From positions 62,001 through 126,000 of the forward strand of contig JAPPBN010000045.1 of the NCBI GenBank assembly GCA_026705025.1: 64,000 bases of DNA, given 5' to 3'. Below the pieces are notes generated by a model, which was given only the letters and a program-made list of their open reading frames with translations, ran no database searches and was not told where the DNA came from. Shown here piece after piece: positions 17,400 through 24,219 of this stretch. The stretch comes from Bin125 sp026705025 (GTDB lineage Bacteria > Chloroflexota > Dehalococcoidia > Bin125). The stretch's first letter is position 1. Each line of letters begins with the position of its first letter. Both the position numbers and the translations under genes were made by a program.

Positions 17400-17918
17400 T
17401 CAGCCGCCCGGAGCGGGGTAGGAGATGCCGGTGCCGCGCGAGACGGCGACCACCTGGCCGTGCTGGTTGGTGTAGGTCGTTTCCGAGACCTGAATCAGCA
17501 TCGGCACGCCCAGCGCGCCGCTCCAGCGCTCCTGCAATGAGGCCAATGCGGTGGCCGACGTGAGCGTGTCACCGGCGCAGATCTGCTCCCCGGTGTACTC
17601 GATGTCGGTACCGCCGTTGAGCACCAGCGGATAGGGCGAGCGGAAGCCGCCGCCGCCGCGACGACCGCCGAACGTGGCGTCGGACTCAGCCGGATTGAAG
17701 ATCGGCGTGCCCAGGTAGCCCGGAGGCGCCGGCAAGCTGCGGAAACCGCGCTCGCGTGCGACCGCTTCGTCATAGAACGCGGGGTCGACGTAGCCGACCG
17801 AGCGGGCGAACATGCGCACGCTGGTCGTGGTCAGTTCGCTGACGGTTTCTTCGCCCTTGACCCCGATCAAGGCCTTCATCTCGTCGGTGACGACCGACTC
17901 AAACTCCTGGTCTGCCAT
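17400..17918 (-). CDS. FAS1-like (MaoC N-terminal type) dehydratase
   Basis: A 172-residue protein of the N-terminal MaoC/FAS1-like dehydratase type: TTSVRMFARSVGYVDPAFYD near the N-terminus, then APPGYLGTPIF and LNGGTDIEYTGEQICAGDTL, the last being the typical long-helix and G-D-T-L region. This half usually lacks the catalytic D-H pair and supports the MaoC partner. It has GAGGAGCCAA before its ATG. The preferred acyl-CoA is unknown. Confidence 0.82.
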   Translation of the reverse strand: MADQEFESVVTDEMKALIGVKGEETVSELTTTSVRMFARSVGYVDPAFYDEAVARERGFRSLPAPPGYLGTPIFNPAESDATFGGRRGGGGFRSPYPLVLNGGTDIEYTGEQICAGDTLTSATALASLQERWSGALGVPMLIQVSETTYTNQHGQVVAVSRGTGISYPAPGG

Positions 17919-17977
17919 TTGGCTCCTCGCTTGTCTCTGGAGTAGTTTCGCGTTGTTAGGGAGGGACGCAGCGAAGT

Positions 17978-18685
17978 TTAGCTGCCGCCCGCGCCCGCTG
18001 CGACAATTCTGAATTTGGGCGGCCGCGAGGGCACCGCGAACTCCTCGCCCGTGGCCATGTCGACGGCGCAGAAGTTCCCGGTCTTGAGCTCGCGCACGAG
18101 GTCCTGCCAGGTCTCAATGGAGTCGGTCTCGAACCATGTGGCGACCTTGCCGATGTCGTGCACGGCGTGGGAATCCGTGCCGGCGGTGCCGTTCATGCCA
18201 GAGGCGGCGGCGAGGTCGGCGGAGAACCGGTTCTCTCGCTCCTTGCCGCGGCCATTGAGGATCTCCAGCGCGACGACGTGATCCATGGCGCTGTTACTGG
18301 CGGCCCGTTCGACGGCGACCTCCCAGTCCTCGCGATTGTCCTTCCAGGCGATCTGACGCCGGTAGGGATGAGCGAAGACGAGCGCGCCGCCGCGCTCGTA
18401 GACATGCTCGGCCAGACGCTCCACGCGGTGCATGCCGAAGACGTATTTTTCCATGCCCCAGGCGAGAATGTGGCCCGGGTCTGTGGAGACCTCGCAACCG
18501 GGAATGATGACGATCCCGACTTCTTCGGCGATCTTCTGCACCTCGTCATGCGGCCAGAGCGCGTCATGCTCGGTGAACGAAATGGCGTCGAGCCCTGCCT
18601 CCTTGGCGCGAATCGCGAGGTCCTTCGGGTCGAGCACGGAGTCGTGGGAGCGCGGCCACGTGTGGTTGTGAAGGTCAATCAGCAT
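17978..18685 (-). CDS. PHP-domain phosphoesterase
   Basis: A 235-residue protein of the polymerase-and-histidinol-phosphatase family: metal ligands H-x-H in MLIDLHNHTWPRSHDS, then SFTEHDAL, CEVSTDPGHILAWG, FAHPYRR and the C-terminal GTDSHAVHDIG. These residues form the trinuclear metal site. The protein is the size of stand-alone PHP phosphatases that act on nucleotides or small phosphates. It lies upstream of the hot-dog pair on the same strand, 59 bases away. Confidence 0.88.
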   Translation of the reverse strand: MLIDLHNHTWPRSHDSVLDPKDLAIRAKEAGLDAISFTEHDALWPHDEVQKIAEEVGIVIIPGCEVSTDPGHILAWGMEKYVFGMHRVERLAEHVYERGGALVFAHPYRRQIAWKDNREDWEVAVERAASNSAMDHVVALEILNGRGKERENRFSADLAAASGMNGTAGTDSHAVHDIGKVATWFETDSIETWQDLVRELKTGNFCAVDMATGEEFAVPSRPPKFRIVAAGAGGS

Positions 18686-18873
18686 GTAGGCGCCTTACTG
18701 GACTGGTGCAAGGTTTAACGCAGGGGGCGAGGGCATGGTATCACCCCGACGGAAATTGCCGGCTGCCGGGCGGGCGCGGACACGAGGGCGCGACCGGCTC
18801 CCGAATTGCACGACGGGAGCGGTCAAGGTGAGCCAAGCAGGTCTGGTGGCTGAGGCCCTGCCGGTCGTCCGGG

Positions 18874-18913
18874 AAAAAACGTCTGCGCTGGTGAGCGCGC
18901 TTCAGGAGCGCGC
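18874..18913 (-). terminator. possible terminator of the 18934 gene
   Basis: On the minus strand, 7-bp arms GCGCGCT/AGCGCGC with a 5-base loop (18895-18913) are followed, after 15 bases, by a run of six T (18874-18879). The T run is further from the stem than in a textbook terminator. Confidence 0.3.
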
Positions 18914-18933
18914 CGGGACGCGGGTGGGGAGGA

Positions 18934-19254
18934 TTAGGGGTAGTCGTCATCTTCCTCGGTGATTTCGTCTTCGCTGGTGAGGAGCCTGAACTCTTCTGGC
19001 TGATCCGGCTGATTGGGTTCAGTCTGGTCGTCGGCGGGGCCGAAGCCGAGTTCGCGGATGGCGTCGCTGGTGCGGTCGAAGAGGCCGACGATGCGGGCGA
19101 GAGAGCGGGTGGCCTGGAACTGGATGTACTTGGGTCCGTTGGTGGCGAAGTGCTGGAGTTGGCTGAGGATGGCTCTGGGGTTGAGGGCGAGGGGCGGGTT
19201 GTTGGAGGGGGCGGTGGTGCGGATGTAGGCGTGGGCGTGGGTGATGGCGGACAT
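18934..19254 (-). CDS. small conserved-looking protein of unknown function
   Basis: A 106-residue protein. The central part (LNPRAILSQLQHFATNGPKY, then ATRSLARIVGLFDRTSDAIR) looks helical and could hold a DNA-binding helix-turn-helix; the last 30 residues are acidic. AGGAGCCC precedes the ATG. The minus-strand sequence 43-56 bases upstream of the ATG is GAACATATGTACCT, identical to that before the HTH gene at 39715-40516. Repeats lie immediately upstream. I do not recognise the family. Confidence 0.55.
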   Translation of the reverse strand: MSAITHAHAYIRTTAPSNNPPLALNPRAILSQLQHFATNGPKYIQFQATRSLARIVGLFDRTSDAIRELGFGPADDQTEPNQPDQPEEFRLLTSEDEITEEDDDYP

Positions 19255-19296
19255 GGGTCGGGGCTCCTGTTCGAACTGGTCGTGGGGATCCAGTGT

Positions 19297-19310
19297 AGGT
19301 ACATATGTTC
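19297..19310 (-). promoter_or_regulatory. SOS-box-like operator, copy 1
   Basis: AGGTACATATGTTC (plus strand), read GAACATATGTACCT on the minus strand, 43 bases before the small gene at 19254. It matches GAAC-N4-GTTC, the LexA box of Gram-positive bacteria, with one change (GTAC for GAAC). An exact copy is at 40537-40550. Confidence 0.45.
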
Positions 19311-19370
19311 GTAATGGGCGGGTTGGAGTGTGTCGGTGGATGCGCTGGGGGGTGGTCTGCGTGTGGGTGC

Positions 19371-19420
19371 GAGGGCCCTCACCCCAGCCCTCTCCCTCGG
19401 GGAGAGGGGGCCGGAGGGGG
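19371..19420. repeat. palindromic repeat family A
   Basis: One copy of the GGGCCCTCACCCC...CCCTCTCCC-TCGG-GGGAGAGGG...CCGG element, in plus orientation, upstream of nuoA. Confidence 0.8.
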
Positions 19421-19475
19421 GGAGTGGAGAGGTCTGTGGATGATCAGGGGGTGTTCTGCGTGGGGCGATCTCGGT

Positions 19476-19506
19476 CTGGGCCCCGCGTCAAGCGCGGGGC
19501 ATCGGC
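19476..19506. repeat. palindromic repeat family B
   Basis: Hairpin CCCCGCG-TCAAG-CGCGGGG flanked by CTGGG and CATCGG. The near-identical copy at 40617-40650 has the same flanks. Confidence 0.75.
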
Positions 19507-19587
19507 GGAGGGAAGGGGGGTGGCGATTGAGTGAGTTGAGGCTGGTGCATATACTCCCTCAGAGTCGCCTGCCGTCGTCGGCGGGTT

Positions 19588-19620
19588 CTGGATCCCCGCA
19601 TCGAGTGCGGGGCAGGCAGG
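19588..19620. repeat. palindromic repeat family B, diverged copy
   Basis: CCCCGCA-TCGAG-TGCGGGG with GGAT before and CAGG after, 15 bases before the nuoA start. It could act as a leader hairpin of the complex I operon. Confidence 0.65.
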
Positions 19621-19635
19621 AGCGGGGTCGTCCAG

Positions 19636-20016
19636 ATGGACAATGTCCTGGAACAGTACGGGCACCTCGGCATCCTGCTGATCTTTGCCGCTCTGTTCCC
19701 GTCGCTTCCGTTGATCGCGTCGTGGGCGATGTTCAAGTTCGGACTGCGGCCCCGGCTGCCCAATGCGGTCAAGTCGGACACCTATGAGTGCGGGGTCGAG
19801 ACCGAGGGGCCAACCTGGGTCCAGTTCAACTTCCGCTACTACCTGGTGGCGCTGATCTTCGTGCTCTTCGACGTCGAGGTGATCTTCCTCTTCCCGCTGG
19901 CGGTGGCGCTGGATTCGGTGGTCGTGACGGGGCTGGTGGCGGCGCTGATCTTCATTGCCGTGCTCTTCCTGGGGCTGGTCTACGAGTGGCGGCGCCAGGC
20001 ACTGGAGTGGCGCTGA
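19636..20016 (+). CDS. nuoA: NADH-quinone oxidoreductase subunit A
   Basis: A 126-residue membrane subunit of complex I with three membrane helices. It carries the quinone-site loop KSDTYECGVETEGPTW and the conserved FDVEVIFLFPLAV in helix 2. First gene of the operon; ATG 19636 has AGGAG 13 bases upstream. It is followed by nuoC, not nuoB, with a one-base gap. Confidence 0.95.
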   Translation: MDNVLEQYGHLGILLIFAALFPSLPLIASWAMFKFGLRPRLPNAVKSDTYECGVETEGPTWVQFNFRYYLVALIFVLFDVEVIFLFPLAVALDSVVVTGLVAALIFIAVLFLGLVYEWRRQALEWR

Positions 20017-20017
20017 C

Positions 20018-20617
20018 GTGACGGCCCAATACGACGCTTCGGCGGCGATGGAGATCGTCAACGCGAGCGCGCCCGGCGCGGCCTGCGTAGACGGCGGCAT
20101 CCTGTTCCTCGAGCCGGACCGCCTGGTGGAGGCAATCCAGGCGCTGCGCGACTCCGAGGAGAGCGACCTGATCTTCCTCTCCAATCTCACCGCCGTCGAC
20201 CAGGAGTTGCATTTCGAAATCGTCTATCACCTGCAGTCGCTGGACCTGAACCACATCCTGCAGATCAAGGCGCGGGTGACGGATCGCGAAGATCCGGCGC
20301 TTCCCTCATTGACCGGCCTGTTCCACGGCGCCCATCTGCAGGAACGCGAGGTCTACGACCTGTTTGGGATCCGCTTCGAGGGGCACCCCGATCTGCGGCG
20401 GATGTTCCTCTGGGACGGCTTCCCCGGCTATCCGCTACGCAAGGATTTCCTGCAGATGCCGGGGCAGGTGCGAGCCGGACTGCCCGGTTTCCCGCACGAG
20501 AGCGAAGAGAACGCCTGGCCGGTGCCGGGCAGCGTGCCCCAACGACCAGTGCATCCGAACGACCCGCAGCCTGAGGGCGAACTGGTCGTTGCCGAAGAAG
20601 GCGAGGAATCGTCGTGA
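20018..20617 (+). CDS. nuoC: NADH-quinone oxidoreductase subunit C
   Basis: A 199-residue peripheral-arm subunit (30-kDa type). The diagnostic C-terminal motif EREVYDLFGIRFEGHPDL, followed by R-R-M-F-L-W-D, is intact, as is GYPLRKDF. The GTG start is one base after the nuoA stop. The last 40 residues are a Pro/Glu tail beyond the usual end. It overlaps nuoD (GTGA). Confidence 0.95.
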   Translation: MTAQYDASAAMEIVNASAPGAACVDGGILFLEPDRLVEAIQALRDSEESDLIFLSNLTAVDQELHFEIVYHLQSLDLNHILQIKARVTDREDPALPSLTGLFHGAHLQEREVYDLFGIRFEGHPDLRRMFLWDGFPGYPLRKDFLQMPGQVRAGLPGFPHESEENAWPVPGSVPQRPVHPNDPQPEGELVVAEEGEESS

Positions 20618-21774
20618 CCACCGCCGACGACACTCAGCTCGCCATGCAGGGCACGATCGAGGCCTTGACGACCGGCGACGGTTCCGAACCGGTCGTCGTC
20701 AACCTGGGACCGCAACACCCCTCAACGCACGGGGTGTTCCGGCTCAAGGTGACGCTTGACGGGGAGATCGTCCAGGACGCGGAGATGCGGATCGGCTATC
20801 TGCATCGCTCGATGGAGAAGCTGGCCGAAGAGCGGACCTACACACAGAACATTCCCTTCACCGACCGGATCGATTACCTGGCCGCGATGTCGAACAACCT
20901 CGCCTACTGCCTGGCGGCGGAAGAGCTGTTGGGCGTCGAGGTTCCGCCGCGCGCGAATGCGATCCGCGTGATGTTCGCCGAGTTGCAGCGGGTGGCCTCG
21001 CACGCGATGGCCAACGGCACGTTCATCAACGATTGCGGCGCCTGGCATACGCCGCTGTTCCACATGTTCCGCGATCGCGAGCGCGTGCTCGACATGTTCG
21101 AGATGACCTGCGGCGCGCGGCTGACCACGAACTACATGCGGATCGGCGGGGTCGCCTTTGACCTGCCCGACGAGCTACTGCCGACACTTGAGCAGTTCCT
21201 GGCCGACATGCCGGAAAACATCGCCAACTACGAAGCGCTGCTGCTGGAGAACGAGATTCTGCATGCGCGCGCTCGCGGAATCGGCGTGATCTCGCCGGAG
21301 ATGGCGATCAACTCGTCGCTCTCGGGTCCGGTGCTGCGCGCGACCGGTGTGCCCTGGGATCTGCGCAAGGCGAATCCCTACTGCGGCTACGAGGACTATG
21401 AGTTCGATGTGCCGGTCGGCGAGCAGGGCGACTGTTTCGACCGCTTCCTCGTGCGCATGGCCGAGGTCAAGGAGAGCCTGAGGATCTTGCGGCAGGTGGT
21501 CGACACCCTGCCCGACGGCCCCTGGCTGGCCGATGTGCCGCTGCACGCCCGACCGGATCCCGGCGAGTCGTACGCCCGAGTGGAGTCTCCGCGCGGCGAA
21601 CTGGGCTTCTACCTGGTCTCCGACGGCGGGCCCGCGCCGTACCGATTCCACTGCCGTCCGCCCTCGCTGATCAATCTGACGGCGCTGAAGGAAATGTCGA
21701 TTGGCGGTACCCTTGCCGACGCGATCGTGACGTTGGGTTCGATTGACATCGTGGTGGGGGAGATCGATCGATGA
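20614..21774 (+). CDS. nuoD: NADH-quinone oxidoreductase subunit D
   Basis: The 386-residue 49-kDa-type subunit lining the quinone pocket. GPQHPSTHGVFRL holds the conserved His pair of the quinone site, and the IGYLHRSMEKLAEERTY and MRIGGVAFDLP segments are intact. The C-terminus ends in GEIDR, the usual D-x-D-R-like end. It overlaps nuoC and nuoH by four bases each. Its normal partner NuoB, which carries cluster N2, is not encoded alongside. Confidence 0.95.
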   Translation: MTTADDTQLAMQGTIEALTTGDGSEPVVVNLGPQHPSTHGVFRLKVTLDGEIVQDAEMRIGYLHRSMEKLAEERTYTQNIPFTDRIDYLAAMSNNLAYCLAAEELLGVEVPPRANAIRVMFAELQRVASHAMANGTFINDCGAWHTPLFHMFRDRERVLDMFEMTCGARLTTNYMRIGGVAFDLPDELLPTLEQFLADMPENIANYEALLLENEILHARARGIGVISPEMAINSSLSGPVLRATGVPWDLRKANPYCGYEDYEFDVPVGEQGDCFDRFLVRMAEVKESLRILRQVVDTLPDGPWLADVPLHARPDPGESYARVESPRGELGFYLVSDGGPAPYRFHCRPPSLINLTALKEMSIGGTLADAIVTLGSIDIVVGEIDR

Positions 21775-23087
21775 CCGATTTCGCCGGTCTCACCAGCGTT
21801 CTGGGCTCCACGTTGGGGGCCTGGTACGACTTCCGCGACCTGAACAACCTTCAGCGGTTGATCACCGAGTGGATCGCGGAGTGGGGTCCGGACTGGCTGG
21901 CGTCGATCATCGCCGGCGTGCTCGGCACGCTGGGCATTCTGGGCGTGATCGGACCGACGCTGTTGATCCTGATCTGGGTCGAGCGCAAGGTGATCGCCCG
22001 CTTCCAGCAGCGCTACGGACCCAACCGTGTCGGGCCCAAGGGGCTGTTGCAGCCGGTGGCCGACGCGGTCAAGCTGATCCTCAAGGAACAACTCGCCCCG
22101 CGTGCGGCTGACAAGCTGATTTTCTTCCTGCCGCCGGTGCTGATCTTCGTGCCCGGCGTGCTGATCTGGGGCGTGCTGCCCTTTGGTCCGCGGATGTCGG
22201 TCGCCGATCTGAACGTCGGCGTGCTGTTCCTGCTGGCCGTGTCCGGCACGACGGTGCTGGTGATCTTCATGGCGGGTTGGTCGTCGAACAACAAGTACGC
22301 GCTGTTCGGCGCGATGCGCGCCGTGGCGATGTCGATCTCCTACGAGGTGCCGATGGTGCTGGCGCTGCTGACGCTGGTGGTGTTCTCGGGCACGATGTCG
22401 ATCAACGGGATCGTCGAGTGGCAGCAGCAGGAGGACGTGATCTTCATCCTGCTCTTCCCGCTGTCGGCGATCGCGTTCTTCTTTGCGGCATCGGCGGAGC
22501 TGAACCGCACACCGGCCGACATTTCGGAAGCGGAGTCGGAGATCGTCGCCGGGTACCACACCGAGTACTCGGGTATGCGCTTCGGCCTGTTCTACGCGGT
22601 TGAACTGGGCAACACGCTGGTCGTGTCGGCGTTCATTGCGACGTTCTTCCTCGGCGGTTGGTGGTTGTGGGGCCTCGATCAATGGGTGCCGAGCTGGATC
22701 ATCCTGCTGGCCAAGACCGGCGCGGTCTACTTCCTGCTGATCTGGACTCGCGGTACGCTGCCACGCCTGCGCGTGGACCAGCTGATGAGCTTCTGCTGGA
22801 AGGCGCTGGTGCCGGCGACGCTGCTGTTCGTCGTGGTCGCGTTCGTCGAGCGGACGTTGCTGATTTCCGAGGGCTGGGATACGACCGTTGCGCTGCCGAT
22901 CATGGCGGTATTCAACATCGCCCTGACGCTGGGCGCGATCATGCTGTTCGCCCGTGTTTCGCGACCGGCGGCGCTGCGCCGACCGGCCCGGATCCGCATG
23001 GTCGGTACGGAGATCGGTGGTCTGAGGGCCGCTCGCCAGGTTGCCTCCCGGACCGAGGAGCCGCAGTTCCAGGTGGGTGGTGACTAG
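21771..23087 (+). CDS. nuoH: NADH-quinone oxidoreductase subunit H
   Basis: A 438-residue membrane subunit at the junction with the peripheral arm; eight or more membrane segments. WVERKVIARFQQRYGPNRVG and RTPADISEAESEIVAGYHTE are the family signatures around the quinone entry and E-channel. The N-terminal extension of about 40 residues and the C-terminal tail after the last helix are longer than in short bacterial forms. nuoJ follows directly; nuoI is absent. Confidence 0.95.
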   Translation: MTDFAGLTSVLGSTLGAWYDFRDLNNLQRLITEWIAEWGPDWLASIIAGVLGTLGILGVIGPTLLILIWVERKVIARFQQRYGPNRVGPKGLLQPVADAVKLILKEQLAPRAADKLIFFLPPVLIFVPGVLIWGVLPFGPRMSVADLNVGVLFLLAVSGTTVLVIFMAGWSSNNKYALFGAMRAVAMSISYEVPMVLALLTLVVFSGTMSINGIVEWQQQEDVIFILLFPLSAIAFFFAASAELNRTPADISEAESEIVAGYHTEYSGMRFGLFYAVELGNTLVVSAFIATFFLGGWWLWGLDQWVPSWIILLAKTGAVYFLLIWTRGTLPRLRVDQLMSFCWKALVPATLLFVVVAFVERTLLISEGWDTTVALPIMAVFNIALTLGAIMLFARVSRPAALRRPARIRMVGTEIGGLRAARQVASRTEEPQFQVGGD

Positions 23088-23090
23088 GTC

Positions 23091-23702
23091 ATGAGCGACT
23101 TCGGTTTCCATCTGGCGTTCTGGTCGCTGGCGGCGATGACCCTGGGCGGCGCGTCGATGATCATGATCAGCCGCAACCTGATCCACGCCGTGATCTGGTT
23201 GGTGATGTCGATGCTGGGCGTCGCGGGCTTGTATCTGACGCTGTCGGCCGACTTCATCGCCGTGGTTCAGGTGCTGATCTACGTCGGCGCGATCTCGGTG
23301 TTGATGCTGTTCGCGATCATGCTGACCCCGCGCGCCGAGCGGGACAACTCGCAGAACATGAAGACGGGCGGTCCGGCGGCGCTGGTCGTGATTCTTGTGA
23401 TGATCTCGACGCTCTGGGTGGCGATCGATACGGACTGGGGGGCGGTGCGCGAGGCGGCTCTGACCGAGCAGGCGCGGCTGATCGGCGAGAGCCTGATCAA
23501 GCATTACATCCTGCCGTTCGAAATCGGGGCGGTGCTGCTGACGGCGGCGCTGGTCGGCGCGATTGCGCTGGCGCGTCAGGACGACGAGGACGCGGCGGTG
23601 CATGCGTCGTCGTTGCAGGCTGAACTGGAAGGCGACGCGTCGGTCGATCCGGTTGACGTGGTCGATCCTCCGATCCCGTCCGACGGTGAGGCCGGCTCAT
23701 GA
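23091..23702 (+). CDS. nuoJ: NADH-quinone oxidoreductase subunit J
   Basis: A 203-residue membrane subunit with five helices. NLIHAVIWLVMSMLGVAGLY and VLIYVGAISVLMLFAIMLTP (the pi-bulge helix 3) are typical. The C-terminal 40 residues are acidic and soluble. Three bases separate it from nuoH; it overlaps nuoK by four. Confidence 0.94.
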   Translation: MSDFGFHLAFWSLAAMTLGGASMIMISRNLIHAVIWLVMSMLGVAGLYLTLSADFIAVVQVLIYVGAISVLMLFAIMLTPRAERDNSQNMKTGGPAALVVILVMISTLWVAIDTDWGAVREAALTEQARLIGESLIKHYILPFEIGAVLLTAALVGAIALARQDDEDAAVHASSLQAELEGDASVDPVDVVDPPIPSDGEAGS

Positions 23703-24013
23703 TCATTGGACTTGAGCACTACCTCGTCCTTGGGGCGTTGTTGTTCTGCATCGGCTTCTTCATCGCGTTGTCGAAGAAGAATGCGATCGGGGTGCTAATC
23801 GGGGTTGAGCTGATGCTCAACGCGGTGAATCTGACGCTGATTGCGTTTTCGCGGTTCGGCTCGGCCGAGGTGGCGTTGTCGACGCAGGTGTTTGTGGTGT
23901 TCATCATCGCCGTGGCCGCCGCAGAAGTGGCGGTCGGGCTCGCGCTGGCGCTGGTGGTTTATCGGAACCGGCAAACGATCTCGGTCGATCGCACGACCTT
24001 GTTGAAGGGCTGA
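23699..24013 (+). CDS. nuoK: NADH-quinone oxidoreductase subunit K
   Basis: A 104-residue three-helix subunit. The conserved glutamate is in IGVELMLNAVNLTLIAFSRF, and the second conserved glutamate in VAAAEVAVGLALALVVYRNR. Both are part of the proton path. Overlaps nuoJ (ATGA). Confidence 0.95.
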   Translation: MIIGLEHYLVLGALLFCIGFFIALSKKNAIGVLIGVELMLNAVNLTLIAFSRFGSAEVALSTQVFVVFIIAVAAAEVAVGLALALVVYRNRQTISVDRTTLLKG

Positions 24014-24020
24014 GGACGGG

Positions 24021-24215
24021 ATGTGGGCTCCGCTGATGACCGCGCCGAACCGCTACGTCGCCGAGACGTTGCGCGAGCTTCTGTTCGCCGAGGGCGTGTC
24101 GGTGCGGTTCGTGGTTGAGCCCGATCGCAAGGACGAGGGCGATTTCGCGCCGGTCATTCTGATGGTGCCGGACTCGAAGACGCACGTGGCGCGGGAAATC
24201 CTGGGGAAGGTATAA
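24021..24215 (+). CDS. small DUF2007-like protein within the nuo operon
   Basis: A 64-residue protein between nuoK and nuoL, seven and four bases from its neighbours. NRYVAETLRELLFAEGVSVR, a central loop, then VILMVPDSKTHVAREILGKV follows the pattern of DUF2007 (putative signal-transducing domain): a helix acting on a leader strand, then a strand-helix closing unit. GAGGACGGG precedes the ATG; ATG 24036 is possible. It is not a known complex I subunit; a regulatory or assembly role is inference only. Confidence 0.7.
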   Translation: MWAPLMTAPNRYVAETLRELLFAEGVSVRFVVEPDRKDEGDFAPVILMVPDSKTHVAREILGKV

Positions 24216-24219
24216 CGGC

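Noticed and set aside
18686..18933. Possible SRP or other structured RNA between the PHP gene and the small ORF
   Set aside because: GC-rich with hairpins, but the conserved SRP core (GGAAGG...AGCAG with its partner) was not found.
21609..23603. Long minus-strand ORF (664 codons) opposite nuoD-nuoH-nuoJ
   Set aside because: Arg/His/Gln-rich shadow with no family motif, antisense to clear complex I genes.
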